Assembly (NCBI GenBank): GCA_021796275.1
Contig: JAJYOI010000013.1
Coordinates: 1 to 47,659, forward strand
DNA length: 47,659 bases
Direction of reading: 5' to 3'
DNA from: Bacteroidota bacterium
GTDB taxonomy: Bacteria > Bacteroidota > Ignavibacteria > UBA10030 > UBA8401
Shown here: positions 8,908-18,522 of the stretch, piece by piece
How positions within the stretch are numbered: position 1 is the stretch's first letter
How the letters are laid out: each line of letters starts with the position of its first letter
Translations under genes and position numbers: made by a program
The notes under the pieces: generated by a model
What the model was told of the DNA's origin: nothing
The model's input: only the letters and a program-made list of their open reading frames with translations
Databases searched by the model: none

Positions 8908-11900
8908 ATGCTAAGAAAATATTTCGCATATCGTTTGCTGATTCAGGTTGTGATGTCTCTTCTGCTGATTGGTGGAGTTGAGAGTATTTTCGCTCAAACT
9001 CCCGCAGGCACGACTATTCTTAATCAGGCGACGGCGAAATACATATTTAAAAATCAACAGAAGACTGTTTCATCTGGTATTGTATCGTTTACTGTTGCGA
9101 GTCAGCCGAATTTTGATATAGCTTATTCGCTCGCCGATTCTAATATGATTGCCGGCGACACGGTTCAGATTTGGCTGACGTTTCGGAATACTGGCAATGC
9201 CACAGCGGATACATTGACAATTCGGAATACTATTTCAGATTCGCGATTGCGGCTGTTGAATGTTTCCGGCAACGGCGTTGTAAAGGGCGATAGTATCACC
9301 TGGCTGCGTTTCAATTTTGCTCCAACTGATATTGATTCTGAATTCTTTATCGTTGTCATTCCATCAAATTTTTCTGCCGGCACATTTCTTGCCGCTTCTG
9401 GTGTTCTTTCGTGGCAGGACTTTTCAAAAACAATCTCGCAGCATTTGGTTGTTGGTTCTTTTGCCCGGCTGGAAGTGTCTGTTATTCCAAGCCTGACCGT
9501 TGTCGGTTCAGGCCGCACAATTGATTATCAGGTCGTTGCCCGCAACACGGGAAACAGTAGTGCGCTTGCTGCGGTACTCACCGATTCACTCGGCTCAACC
9601 GGAACTGTTCAGCAAGTCTCTCCGGCACCGGACGCTGTTTCAAATGGGGGCAACGTCATGCGATGGAATTTTGGAACGCTTTCTGCATTTTCTCAGCGCA
9701 CAATTTCCCTTACAGCGAGATCATTTCCAAATCTTGGAGCAAGCCAGCTAAAAAATATTGCACTATTATCTGCATCGAACGTTTCCAAAACATCTTCACA
9801 GGAAATGATAACGCCGATTGTTCCTGTTCGACCGAAAACAATGAGGCTGCAAGTATCGACACAATATATTTTCGGCCAGCTCAATCAGGACAGCACACAA
9901 ATTACCGCTGCTCTTTTTGATTCTTTGGATTCTCCGCTTCCGGATGGTGTGCCTGTTGTTTTCACGACGACACTTGGAACGTTCTTTAATAATACTTTAT
10001 CGCTTACGGCGCTTACATCAAACGGCCAGGCCTCAGTGTACTTGCATTCTGCATATGTTGCTAATGATATTCGTACTGCAACCGTGACGGCGACGGCAGG
10101 TGTGCCGCAATCCGGTACGCTGAATGCCAATGTGAATATTATTATGTATCCAAGCGCAATCACAGGTTTTGTTAAAGAAAAAGTTGGAAAAGAACTTGCG
10201 CCTATGCCCGGCGCAGTTGTGCGTGTGTACAGTGATTATGACACGGTACATTATGCCGGAGTTGACACAAGCGATGAGCAGGGATTGTATTTTGTCGTCT
10301 TACGGCGCGACTTTTCAGCGAAATATTTTATCGTAAAAATTACAGTGCTTGACAACTTTGGTCAACCTGTAACATCGTCTTTGATCTTCACGCAGGGATC
10401 GAATCCCGAGCCTGCAGTGAGAATGCTGAACAGTATCGCGGGCAGGCTGCAATATTTCAGCATGAATGTGCCGGTTCCTATTCCGGGGGTTCCGGTACTT
10501 CTTGATTCCTTAGGTCAAACAACAGTACAGGGAATGAGTGTTCAGCGTACAGGCTCCCCTGCATTCCACGTTCAACAAAGCGTCACAGATCAAAATGGGC
10601 GGTACTTGTTTGAGAATTTGCCTCCCGCCGTCTATAGAATTTGGGTTGATTCGACAAAATTTCCTCAGTATGCCGGTGTTGATACCATCACTCTTAATGA
10701 GTCCGGTATTTTTACAATCAACGCAAATATTTTTGTTCAAGTAGATTCATCTGCATTGATGACGATGGCGAGTCCGGACACGATGTATGCCGACAGCGCA
10801 TACACGTTATTTATACACGTAGCAAACACCGGCAATATTAATCATACGAATATTGTTTTGCGCGATACGCTGAATTCAGGATTTGTGTTTCTTGGAGCTG
10901 CTCAAGGCATTTTCGACTCGCTGAGCTACAATTCCACGACGCATGTAGTGGAATGGCGTTCTGCAATGATGGCGCAGAAGATTGATACGACACTCTGGAT
11001 GAAAGTCGGCTTTGTGCCGAACATATCGAACGGAACTGTGTTCACGAATTCCGCATGGATGAAATCCGACCAGCTTACCTCGTGGATTAAAAGTCAGCGC
11101 ACAATGATTATCCGTTCTTCACCGAAGATAACGTTCGGGCAATTTATTGAAGGCGGAGTTGATTCTATTGTCGCGGGTTACCCTGTGAAGTTCAAAGTGT
11201 GGTTCAGCAATACCGGAACGGATTCGCTTCACAATGTGGTGATACGTGATACGATTTACAATGCCGCAATGAGCGGGATTTCTGTTCAGATTGATACATC
11301 AAAATATGCGGTGAAAGATTCGGCGGCTGTGCATGATTCAGTTGTTACGTGGAATGTTCACAGCATTCCTCCCGGTATGTTTGATACTTTACACATCCTG
11401 CTGCGGACTGATCCGCGCCTGCCCGGAGGCGCCGCTATTAAAAGCAACGGCACAATGCTGCAAAACGGAATTCAGATTTTTTCTGCAAATCAAACTGTAA
11501 CTTCTGTGCTTAATTCTCAAATTGTAACATATCTCGTCATCAATAAAACAGGGAACAAACGTTCAGCAGAAATTGGCGATGTTGTTACATATCAAATAAC
11601 GATCAACAATAATAGCCCGGACAGCATTTATCATTTGCAGATCGTTGATCAGCTTCCGTACGCATTTGAATACTATAAAGGGTCAGGTCATTATAACGGC
11701 GTTGGACTGGAACCTGTGAAGCACAACCGCACTCTTTCATGGACTGTTTTGCCATCGCTCGCAAAAGGCGTTCCATCCACATTAGTCTATCAACTCGTTC
11801 TCGGCGCCGATGCTCTTGAAAGTAATGGAATGAACAGTGCGGTTGCGGTAGGCACAACAATTGACGGCGCACCATTGTACTCTGCACCTTCGCAATGGCA

Positions 11901-13692
11901 GGTGGCAGTGAAGCCGGGAGTGTTTACCGACCGCGGCATTATCTTCGGAAAAATATTTTATGATGACGATAGAAATGCGTATCAAAGTGATGGGGAAGAC
12001 GGAGTTAAGAATGTCGAAATTTGGATGGAAGACGGTACGCGCATCACGACGGGCGACAATGGAAAATATTCCCTGCCGAATGTAAAACCCGGCGAACATG
12101 TTCTGCGTGTTAATGAGAAAACTCTCCCAAAGGGCACTGAATTGATTGCAGGGAAACATGATTTTGCCGGAGACGCTTCATCTCGATTTGTCACCCTTAC
12201 CGACGGCGGCATTGTACGGGCAAATTTTTATGTGAAACGGACATTTCAGGACAGCTTGGTTCAATCGGTTTCAACAACGATTCGCTTTGCTGCAAGAAAA
12301 ATTGAAGCTCCGAAAGATATTTTTATTCGAAGCGGTGCAGGTGCGTCGGAACCACAGAACACGGCAGAGTATATTCTTCAACTTAATTACAGCGGTCCTG
12401 CATGGATCCAGCGAATTGCGGTCACTGATTCACTTCCGGCAGGTTTCGAATATATTGAAGGTTCTGGAATGTTTAATGGCAGGCGAGTCGTGCCAACGGA
12501 AAATGGGCAGCTTTTGCAGTGGAATCTCGGGCGTGGCTTGTCGCCGTTAGAAGGAGAGTTGCGTTATCGAGTTCATGTCCGCTATTCAGAATTGCAAAAG
12601 GTATCTGCGAGAAGTTATTCGTATGTAGAAATAATGAATGCCGACAGTCTCACCGCTGTACTTGATACTCTTTGGACAACAACGTACGTCCAAAGCTACC
12701 CATATCGGGAAACTGCTTTTAAAATTGAAGGACCTGTATTTGAAGCCGGGAAGATTTCTTTGCGCAGTGATGCATTTAAAGCGTTCGATAGAATGCGTTC
12801 AATTGTTCGGAAATATCCGAAATCGAATTTTGTGGTTGTCGGTTTTCCTGATGGACTTGCATTAGATAATTCGCGGCGGGACGAAGATTCATTGCTTGCT
12901 CAGAAACGAGCGGAGGCGGCGCTCGACTTTCTTTACCGCCGGATCGGCAAAGATAGTCTTCGGCTGACTTCTTCCGGTGTATTTGATTTAGATTCAACGA
13001 ACAACATTTTTGGTACTTCAGTTGAACAGGTATCGGGAAGAAGTGACGGCACGCCCCATCTTGAATTAATTATGCGGGACTATTTTTTGGATGAACTTGT
13101 GCAAAAAGCGCACGTGGATTCTGTTGACGACTTTTCAACAACAGAGGAAGTTCCAGAGTTAGAAAAATATTTTCGCGACAGCATTGATGTTTCCCCGGAT
13201 GATCATATTATCTTTCGTGTAAGCGTATTTTCAAACCCTTTGGCGAAAAGCAAAGAGGTGACGCTACTTGACACATTGCCTCATCCTGTGAATTTAAGGA
13301 AGGAAAGAATGCGCCTGAATGAAATTCCGATTTATTCGCCGGTTAAAAAATCCCGTGTATTTATTTCCCGCATTACGACTCTTTTGAGAAAAGGTAAGAA
13401 CGAGATTACTTTCAACGGTTCGCTTGTATCAGCAAACCTCGCAGATACGCTAAGGAATCAAATATGGCTCCGGAGAATTAATAATTTTGATGAGATTACA
13501 TTTGAGAAAACTAATTGTGTGAAAATAGTTGTGGGTCAGAAGACATTACCTCTCTTATTGAATCGCGAAACATTTCTAGCAGAAAAAAGGAAAAGAATAC
13601 AAACAGGAGACTGGGGAGAGATTAACCCATCGCCATCAAGCCTTCCCGCACGTCAAGCCATTCAACCGCAGCGACTAAAACGTAATTATTAA
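8908..13692 (+). CDS. Large DUF11/Ig/SdrD-like surface protein with an OmpA-like domain
   Basis: The 1594 aa protein has a signal peptide ending near SIFAQ. The ATG has no obvious Shine-Dalgarno. Domains in order are: DUF11-like 69-170 and 189-290; an invasin-type Ig domain 314-410; two CarboxypepD-regulatory-like folds 418-500 and 509-600; DUF11-like 616-725, 740-860 and 874-1000; an SdrD_B-like domain 1010-1080 (GKIFYDDDRNAYQSDGEDG); DUF11-like 1156-1240; a segment resembling the OmpA peptidoglycan-binding fold 1279-1365 (AQKRAEAALDFL, then RLTSSG); and a last Ig-like domain from about 1430. The C-terminus is basic (PQRLKRNY) and is not a T9SS tail. It starts 32 bases after the previous gene. 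The likely role is a cell-envelope-anchored surface protein. Confidence 0.83.
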   Translation: MLRKYFAYRLLIQVVMSLLLIGGVESIFAQTPAGTTILNQATAKYIFKNQQKTVSSGIVSFTVASQPNFDIAYSLADSNMIAGDTVQIWLTFRNTGNATADTLTIRNTISDSRLRLLNVSGNGVVKGDSITWLRFNFAPTDIDSEFFIVVIPSNFSAGTFLAASGVLSWQDFSKTISQHLVVGSFARLEVSVIPSLTVVGSGRTIDYQVVARNTGNSSALAAVLTDSLGSTGTVQQVSPAPDAVSNGGNVMRWNFGTLSAFSQRTISLTARSFPNLGASQLKNIALLSASNVSKTSSQEMITPIVPVRPKTMRLQVSTQYIFGQLNQDSTQITAALFDSLDSPLPDGVPVVFTTTLGTFFNNTLSLTALTSNGQASVYLHSAYVANDIRTATVTATAGVPQSGTLNANVNIIMYPSAITGFVKEKVGKELAPMPGAVVRVYSDYDTVHYAGVDTSDEQGLYFVVLRRDFSAKYFIVKITVLDNFGQPVTSSLIFTQGSNPEPAVRMLNSIAGRLQYFSMNVPVPIPGVPVLLDSLGQTTVQGMSVQRTGSPAFHVQQSVTDQNGRYLFENLPPAVYRIWVDSTKFPQYAGVDTITLNESGIFTINANIFVQVDSSALMTMASPDTMYADSAYTLFIHVANTGNINHTNIVLRDTLNSGFVFLGAAQGIFDSLSYNSTTHVVEWRSAMMAQKIDTTLWMKVGFVPNISNGTVFTNSAWMKSDQLTSWIKSQRTMIIRSSPKITFGQFIEGGVDSIVAGYPVKFKVWFSNTGTDSLHNVVIRDTIYNAAMSGISVQIDTSKYAVKDSAAVHDSVVTWNVHSIPPGMFDTLHILLRTDPRLPGGAAIKSNGTMLQNGIQIFSANQTVTSVLNSQIVTYLVINKTGNKRSAEIGDVVTYQITINNNSPDSIYHLQIVDQLPYAFEYYKGSGHYNGVGLEPVKHNRTLSWTVLPSLAKGVPSTLVYQLVLGADALESNGMNSAVAVGTTIDGAPLYSAPSQWQVAVKPGVFTDRGIIFGKIFYDDDRNAYQSDGEDGVKNVEIWMEDGTRITTGDNGKYSLPNVKPGEHVLRVNEKTLPKGTELIAGKHDFAGDASSRFVTLTDGGIVRANFYVKRTFQDSLVQSVSTTIRFAARKIEAPKDIFIRSGAGASEPQNTAEYILQLNYSGPAWIQRIAVTDSLPAGFEYIEGSGMFNGRRVVPTENGQLLQWNLGRGLSPLEGELRYRVHVRYSELQKVSARSYSYVEIMNADSLTAVLDTLWTTTYVQSYPYRETAFKIEGPVFEAGKISLRSDAFKAFDRMRSIVRKYPKSNFVVVGFPDGLALDNSRRDEDSLLAQKRAEAALDFLYRRIGKDSLRLTSSGVFDLDSTNNIFGTSVEQVSGRSDGTPHLELIMRDYFLDELVQKAHVDSVDDFSTTEEVPELEKYFRDSIDVSPDDHIIFRVSVFSNPLAKSKEVTLLDTLPHPVNLRKERMRLNEIPIYSPVKKSRVFISRITTLLRKGKNEITFNGSLVSANLADTLRNQIWLRRINNFDEITFEKTNCVKIVVGQKTLPLLLNRETFLAEKRKRIQTGDWGEINPSPSSLPARQAIQPQRLKRNY

Positions 13693-13704
13693 TAAAAAAT
13701 TAAT

Positions 13705-13733
13705 TTGCGTTCAACGAAAATATTCCTTATGTT
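13705..13733 (+). promoter_or_regulatory. Possible sigma-70-type promoter for nirK
   Basis: TTGCGT (13705-13710) and TATGTT (13728-13733) are 17 bases apart in an A/T-rich 105-base gap that precedes nirK. The match is moderate. I found no clear FNR/CRP-family palindrome nearby. Confidence 0.3.
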
Positions 13734-13797
13734 ATAAACAGATAAAATAGTCTGAAATTATAATAAACAGGATGTAACTTACTTGAAAGGATAGAAA

Positions 13798-14805
13798 ATG
13801 AAAAAGCTATGTGTCTTAAAAAATGCTGCCCCATCACTTCTTATTCTTTTATTTTTGGCGATATCGGGTTGCAATAGAAGTGCTGATTTGAAGACACCCA
13901 TTGAATCAATGTCGTTTGCGCCCAACGTCCCGCCGCCGATAACCCGGACGTATGAAGACACGGTCAGAGTGTATTTGAGCGCGTCAATGAAAGATATAGA
14001 GATTTCGCCCGGTGTGATGTATCACGCTTGGACGTTCAATGATCATGTTCCTGGGCCATTTCTGAGAACTCGGCTTGGTGACATACTTGAAGTGCACATT
14101 ACTAATCATGACAACACGGGAATGCTGCACAATGTGGATTTTCATGCAGTGACTGGTCCAGGCGGTGGTTCGATTCTCACAAATGTTGCGCCGGGGCAAA
14201 CGAGGATCGCATATTTTAAAATGATGCACCCGGGATTATTCCTCTATCATTGTGCAACGCACCCGATGACAGCACATATTTCGAACGGGATGTACGGAAC
14301 GATTTTGGTCCAGCCCAAAAGCGGTCTGCCGCAAGTTGATCATGAGTATTACGTGATGCAAAGTGAATTTTATACGACAGCGCCGGTCAAAGATTCATTG
14401 TTTGTTGAATATTCACCTGAAGATGGAATGCGTGAAGATCCGCGGTTTGTGGTTTTTAATGGGAGTGCCGACGCGTTGATGGGCAGCGGTGCACTTCAAG
14501 CGAAAACCGGTGAAACAGTACGTATCTATTTTGGAAATATCGGCCCCAATAAAATTTCATCATTCCACATTGTCGGCTGTATCATGGACAAAGTTTATCG
14601 TGAAGGCGACCTTGTCAGCGATCCGGCACGATCAATTCAAACGACATTAGTGCCAGCCGGCGGTGCTGTGGTTGTTGAAGTTCAACCGATTGTCCCCGGT
14701 GCTTATATTTTGCTTGATCATGCAATGTTTAGAACGGAAAAAGGAGCCATGGGATTGTTGGTGGTAAAAGGTGAGCCGCGTCCGGATATTTATAACGGTC
14801 AATAG
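13798..14805 (+). CDS. nirK: Copper-containing nitrite reductase, AniA-like lipoprotein
   Basis: This enzyme reduces nitrite to nitric oxide using type 1 and type 2 copper centres. The 335 aa protein has two cupredoxin domains. All expected ligands are visible: type 1 copper His111, Cys152, His160 and Met165; type 2 copper His116, His151 and His308. The catalytic Asp114 and His257 are also present. The signals YHCATHP, SNGMYG and SSFHIVG match the class II (Neisseria AniA-like) group better than the classic periplasmic enzymes. The N-terminus is a lipoprotein signal with lipobox ISGC and lipid-bearing Cys25, so the enzyme should be membrane-anchored. AAAGGAT precedes the ATG. No other denitrification gene is in the window, so its electron donor and nitric-oxide-handling partners are elsewhere or absent. 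Confidence 0.93.
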   Translation: MKKLCVLKNAAPSLLILLFLAISGCNRSADLKTPIESMSFAPNVPPPITRTYEDTVRVYLSASMKDIEISPGVMYHAWTFNDHVPGPFLRTRLGDILEVHITNHDNTGMLHNVDFHAVTGPGGGSILTNVAPGQTRIAYFKMMHPGLFLYHCATHPMTAHISNGMYGTILVQPKSGLPQVDHEYYVMQSEFYTTAPVKDSLFVEYSPEDGMREDPRFVVFNGSADALMGSGALQAKTGETVRIYFGNIGPNKISSFHIVGCIMDKVYREGDLVSDPARSIQTTLVPAGGAVVVEVQPIVPGAYILLDHAMFRTEKGAMGLLVVKGEPRPDIYNGQ

Positions 14806-14880
14806 CGGCTGAAATATGGGATTTGATTCGTAGTCAGCAGATATTGACACTTCATGGAATCGTGAGTAAATTACTTCTAC

Positions 14881-15846
14881 ATGGTTAACGTTTTTTCTCA
14901 TAGTGATTCGAATCTTTTTTCACTCCAAAGTGATGTAAAGAAAGAAATTCAACTGTTGAAGAAAGAGTTGAATGCTGTCATTCTCGCTCATTACTATCAA
15001 GAATCTGAGATTCAAGACTTGGCAGATTTCGTCGGTGATAGTCTTGATCTCTCTCGCCGTGCCGTCTCTACAAATGCCAATGTAATTGTTTTTGCCGGTG
15101 TCCATTTTATGGCTGAGACCGCAAAAATCCTGAATCCGTTGAAACAAGTTTTGTTGCCGGATTTGGAAGCGGGTTGCTCCCTTGCCGATAGTTGTCCCGC
15201 CGAACAGTTCAAAGCTTTCCGTCAGTTGCACCCGGACCACATTGCAATTACGTATATCAATTGTTCAGCAGAAGTCAAAGCGCTGAGCGACATCATTTGC
15301 ACATCGAGCAACGCAGAAAGAATTATTAACCAGATTCCCGAAGATCATCCGATTTTATTTTCTCCTGACAAGAATCTGGGTGCATATCTTGAAAAGAAAA
15401 CGAAGCGCGAAATGCTTTTATGGAATGGCAGTTGTATTGTGCATGAGACATTCAGCGAACGAAAGATTATTGGTCTGCAAATTGAACATCCGGAATCGAA
15501 ACTTATCGCTCATCCGGAATGCGAAGAGCCGATTCTTCGCCGGGCTGATTTCGTCGGTTCAACGAGTGCCCTGCTGAAATACGCGCAATATTCTCCAGCT
15601 AAAAAATTTATTGTCGCAACAGAGGCCGGAATTCTTCATCAGATGCAAAGAGCGTGCCCTGATAAGATATTCATTCCTGCGCCGCCGGATGAGAATTGCG
15701 CTTGCAATGAATGTCCGCACATGAAACGAAACACGGTTGAAAAGCTATATTCTTGCATGAAAAATCGCCAGCCGGAAATAGTTTTGGATTCGTTGCTGAT
15801 GGAACGTGCACTGGTACCGATTCAACGTATGCTGGCGATGAGTTAA
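14881..15846 (+). CDS. nadA: Quinolinate synthase
   Basis: NadA condenses iminoaspartate with dihydroxyacetone phosphate to form quinolinate in de novo NAD synthesis, using a [4Fe-4S] cluster. The 321 aa length fits the family. Diagnostic segments are [55 protein letters not shown] and [10 protein letters not shown]. The likely cluster ligands are Cys99, Cys185 and one of the C-terminal Cys273/275/278 (CxCxxCP), most probably Cys278. No nadB or nadC is adjacent. The start lacks a clear Shine-Dalgarno, but no better in-frame start is seen and the N-terminus is of normal length. A hairpin terminator follows 50 bases after the stop. Confidence 0.95.
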   Translation: MVNVFSHSDSNLFSLQSDVKKEIQLLKKELNAVILAHYYQESEIQDLADFVGDSLDLSRRAVSTNANVIVFAGVHFMAETAKILNPLKQVLLPDLEAGCSLADSCPAEQFKAFRQLHPDHIAITYINCSAEVKALSDIICTSSNAERIINQIPEDHPILFSPDKNLGAYLEKKTKREMLLWNGSCIVHETFSERKIIGLQIEHPESKLIAHPECEEPILRRADFVGSTSALLKYAQYSPAKKFIVATEAGILHQMQRACPDKIFIPAPPDENCACNECPHMKRNTVEKLYSCMKNRQPEIVLDSLLMERALVPIQRMLAMS

Positions 15847-15895
15847 GTTCACGTCTTTACAAAGCCCATTCTACAAAAAATAAAATGTCCTTTTT

Positions 15896-15929
15896 ACAAG
15901 AAATCCCGCTTTTATGCGGGATTTCTTGT
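15896..15929 (+). terminator. Hairpin terminator after nadA
   Basis: A perfect 14-bp stem (ACAAGAAATCCCGC pairing with GCGGGATTTCTTGT) has a 6-base loop TTTTAT. A real T-run after the stem is lacking, but the U-rich 3' arm and the position between nadA and the asnS promoter fit an intrinsic terminator. Confidence 0.7.
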
Positions 15930-15951
15930 CCCTAGGGGATTCCTTCGGAAT

Positions 15952-15980
15952 TTGTGAATCAACCTCGAGTTTCGTATATT
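15952..15980 (+). promoter_or_regulatory. Candidate sigma-70-type promoter for asnS
   Basis: TTGTGA (15952-15957) and TATATT (15975-15980) are separated by exactly 17 bases. They lie between the nadA terminator and the asnS start, about 35 bases upstream of the ATG. Confidence 0.45.
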
Positions 15981-16014
15981 TTTCACGACAAATTTAAAAG
16001 GATGAGATTCACAC

Positions 16015-17313
16015 ATGAGTTCTCGCGCATACATTGAAAATCTCGCCGACTATATCGGACGAGAAGTGACCATTGCCGGCTGGCTGTATAATAAACGGTC
16101 GAGCGGCAAGATTCGGTTTCTCATAGTTCGGGACGGAACCGGATTGCTTCAAGGAGTGATTGTAAAACAGAATGTTACAGAAGAAGTTTTTAGTACTTTT
16201 GATGCGTTAACGCAGGAATCGTCGCTGCGGCTGCGCGGAACAATTCGCAAAGATGACCGTGCACCCGGTGGATACGAAATGGATGTGAATCACGTAGAAA
16301 TTATTTCTATCGCAAAAGAATATCCTATCACGCCGAAAGAGCATGGCGTTGAATTCCTGATGGATCGCCGTCATTTATGGCTGCGGTCGCAGCGCCAGCA
16401 CGCCATTTTACGTATCCGCCACGAAATCATCCGATCGATTCGGGAATTTTTCGACGGGCGCGGCTTTCTGTTGATGGATGCACCAATCTTTACGCCTGCC
16501 GCATGTGAAGGAACGTCCACATTGTTTGAAACGGAATATTTTGATTTAGGGAAAGCATACCTCACTCAGTCCGGACAACTGTACGGTGAGGCCGGTGCGA
16601 TGGCATTTGGAAAAGTGTACGTTTTCGGACCGACGTTCCGCGCAGAAAAATCGAAAACGCGCCGGCACTTGACTGAATTTTGGATGGTCGAACCAGAAGT
16701 GGCGTTCAATGATTTGAATGATGACATGGATTTAGCTGAAGAATTTCTGGAACATATCGTCGGCAGCGTTTTGAAAAACCGCATGACGGAATTGAAAACG
16801 CTTGAGCGGAACACAAAATTTCTGGAAAATGTAAAGCGGCCGCTTCCGCGAATTACTTATGACGAAGCTGTCGCGATTCTCCACAAAAAAGGCGCAGCAT
16901 TTGAATGGGGCAACGATTTCGGCGGCGCAGATGAAACTGTTATTTCGGAAGAATTTGATCGCCCCGTGATGGTGCATCGTTATCCGGCGAAAGTGAAAGC
17001 GTTTTACATGAAACGAGACCCGAAGAATGAAGAGCTTGCGCTTGCCGTTGATGTGCTTGCGCCAGAAGGATACGGCGAAATTATCGGCGGCAGTCAGCGT
17101 GAAGATGATTACGATATGATTCTCAAGCGGCTACACGAACACAATCTTCCTGAATCCGCCTTCGAGTGGTATTTGGATTTGCGGCGTTTTGGCTCCGTGC
17201 CGCATTCCGGGTTTGGGTTGGGCGTGGAACGGACAGTTTCCTGGATTTGCGGACTGGACCATGTTCGGGAAACTATTCCATTTCCACGAATGATTTATCG
17301 CTTGACTCCATAA
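16015..17313 (+). CDS. asnS: Asparaginyl-tRNA synthetase
   Basis: This class II aminoacyl-tRNA synthetase charges tRNA-Asn. The 432 aa protein has an N-terminal OB-fold anticodon-binding domain ([20 protein letters not shown], about residues 21-40). The class II core contains motif 2 around 207-227 ([16 protein letters not shown]) and motif 3 GFGLGVER at 399-406. The ending [13 protein letters not shown] is typical of AsnRS and separates it from archaeal-type AspRS. AAAAGGATGAG precedes the ATG. The ABC exporter genes start 30 bases downstream and may be co-transcribed. Confidence 0.95.
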   Translation: MSSRAYIENLADYIGREVTIAGWLYNKRSSGKIRFLIVRDGTGLLQGVIVKQNVTEEVFSTFDALTQESSLRLRGTIRKDDRAPGGYEMDVNHVEIISIAKEYPITPKEHGVEFLMDRRHLWLRSQRQHAILRIRHEIIRSIREFFDGRGFLLMDAPIFTPAACEGTSTLFETEYFDLGKAYLTQSGQLYGEAGAMAFGKVYVFGPTFRAEKSKTRRHLTEFWMVEPEVAFNDLNDDMDLAEEFLEHIVGSVLKNRMTELKTLERNTKFLENVKRPLPRITYDEAVAILHKKGAAFEWGNDFGGADETVISEEFDRPVMVHRYPAKVKAFYMKRDPKNEELALAVDVLAPEGYGEIIGGSQREDDYDMILKRLHEHNLPESAFEWYLDLRRFGSVPHSGFGLGVERTVSWICGLDHVRETIPFPRMIYRLTP

Positions 17314-17343
17314 CGCGCACCACATACATCGCACAAAAATCTC

Positions 17344-18495
17344 ATGATTAAAGCAGAACACCTTCGAAAACAGTTTTCCACTGTTTTAGCTGTTGATAAT
17401 ATTTCGCTTGAAGTTTCCCCTGGAAAAATTTTCGGTTTGCTGGGGCCGAATGGCGCCGGCAAAAGTACGACAATTCGCATGCTGCTGAACATCACTCCGC
17501 CTGATAGCGGAACAGTATTGTTTGACGGCGTTCCGTTCCAACCTTCAATCCAGAATAAAATCGGTTATCTTCCTGAAGAGCGCGGATTGTATCGAAAAAA
17601 CAAACTCCTCGATACAATCCTTTACTTTGCAAGCCTGAAAGGCATGGTTGGAAGTGAGGCAAAACGGAGTGCAATGCAATGGCTGCAACGGTTTGACCTT
17701 GAATCGTACGCAACAAAACGCATTGAAGAACTTTCGAAAGGCAACCAGCAGAAAGTTCAATTTATTATTTCCATTTTACACAATCCTCAATATGTCGTGC
17801 TTGATGAGCCTTTTTCCGGACTTGACCCGGTCAATCAGATTTTGCTGAAAGACATTTTACAGGATTTGAAACAGCAGGAGAAAGTGATCATCTTTTCGAC
17901 GCATCAAATGGATTCGGCAGAAAAATTATGCGATGAAATCTGTTTGATCGATCATGGCAAAATTCTGCTCGAAGGCAATCTGAAAAACGTGAAACAGAAG
18001 CTTGGGAAGAATTCCGTTCATCTTGAATTTACCGGCGACGGTTCATTTCTTTCTCAACTTCCTTCCGTGAAGCGTGCAACGGTGTACGAAAATTATGCCG
18101 AGTTAGAATTGAATGGTGAAACGCAGTCACACAATCTTCTTTCAATGATCGTTCCGAAATTAGAAGTAAGAAAATTTGAATTTGTGGAACCATCGCTGAA
18201 TTCTATTTTTCTTGATGTCGTCGGCGTGCCTGAACAAGCGCACGAGGCAGAAAGCCGCGACCGCTCGCTGCAGAATATTGTTGCAGTAAAAAAGGATCCA
18301 CGTGTTACAAAGGCGTTGTTTTCGTTCATCGTTGTTGCGTTTGTGACTGTTGTTCTTATCATCGTTAATTTGAAAAAAGGGAGCGGTGCATGGGCGACCC
18401 CCGCGTTGTTTGCCGGAGCAACAGTGTTTTCATTGTTCAGATATTTGAAGATGAAAAGTGACAGCGGAAAAAATACTATCCAGCATTCGAAGTGA
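17344..18495 (+). CDS. natA: ABC transporter ATP-binding protein, NatA-like, with extra C-terminal membrane segments
   Basis: This is the ATPase of an ABC-2 exporter of the NatA/Na+-efflux or DUF4162 type. Walker A is GPNGAGKS at 34-41, the ABC signature is LSKGN at 130-134 and Walker B is VVLDEP at 151-156, followed by FSGLDP and the H-loop THQMDS. After the nucleotide-binding domain comes a DUF4162-like region (about 215-300). Unusually, the protein continues with two hydrophobic stretches (about 323-342 and 350-366) that look like a transmembrane hairpin. The permease follows immediately. The substrate is not determined, and the gene symbol is used only at family level. Confidence 0.88.
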   Translation: MIKAEHLRKQFSTVLAVDNISLEVSPGKIFGLLGPNGAGKSTTIRMLLNITPPDSGTVLFDGVPFQPSIQNKIGYLPEERGLYRKNKLLDTILYFASLKGMVGSEAKRSAMQWLQRFDLESYATKRIEELSKGNQQKVQFIISILHNPQYVVLDEPFSGLDPVNQILLKDILQDLKQQEKVIIFSTHQMDSAEKLCDEICLIDHGKILLEGNLKNVKQKLGKNSVHLEFTGDGSFLSQLPSVKRATVYENYAELELNGETQSHNLLSMIVPKLEVRKFEFVEPSLNSIFLDVVGVPEQAHEAESRDRSLQNIVAVKKDPRVTKALFSFIVVAFVTVVLIIVNLKKGSGAWATPALFAGATVFSLFRYLKMKSDSGKNTIQHSK

Positions 18496-18522
18496 ACAAG
18501 TTCCAAAGAGATGGATTTCATA

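Noticed and set aside
1-13692. CRISPR array or mobile element as source of the repeats in the first genes
   Set aside because: Repeats are in-frame, protein-coding and diverged; there are no spacers, terminal inverted repeats or transposase.
13693-13797. Possible FNR/CRP-family (TTGAT-N4-ATCAA) or NO-sensor site before nirK
   Set aside because: Only a weak TTGCGTTCAA element is present; no convincing symmetric half-sites.
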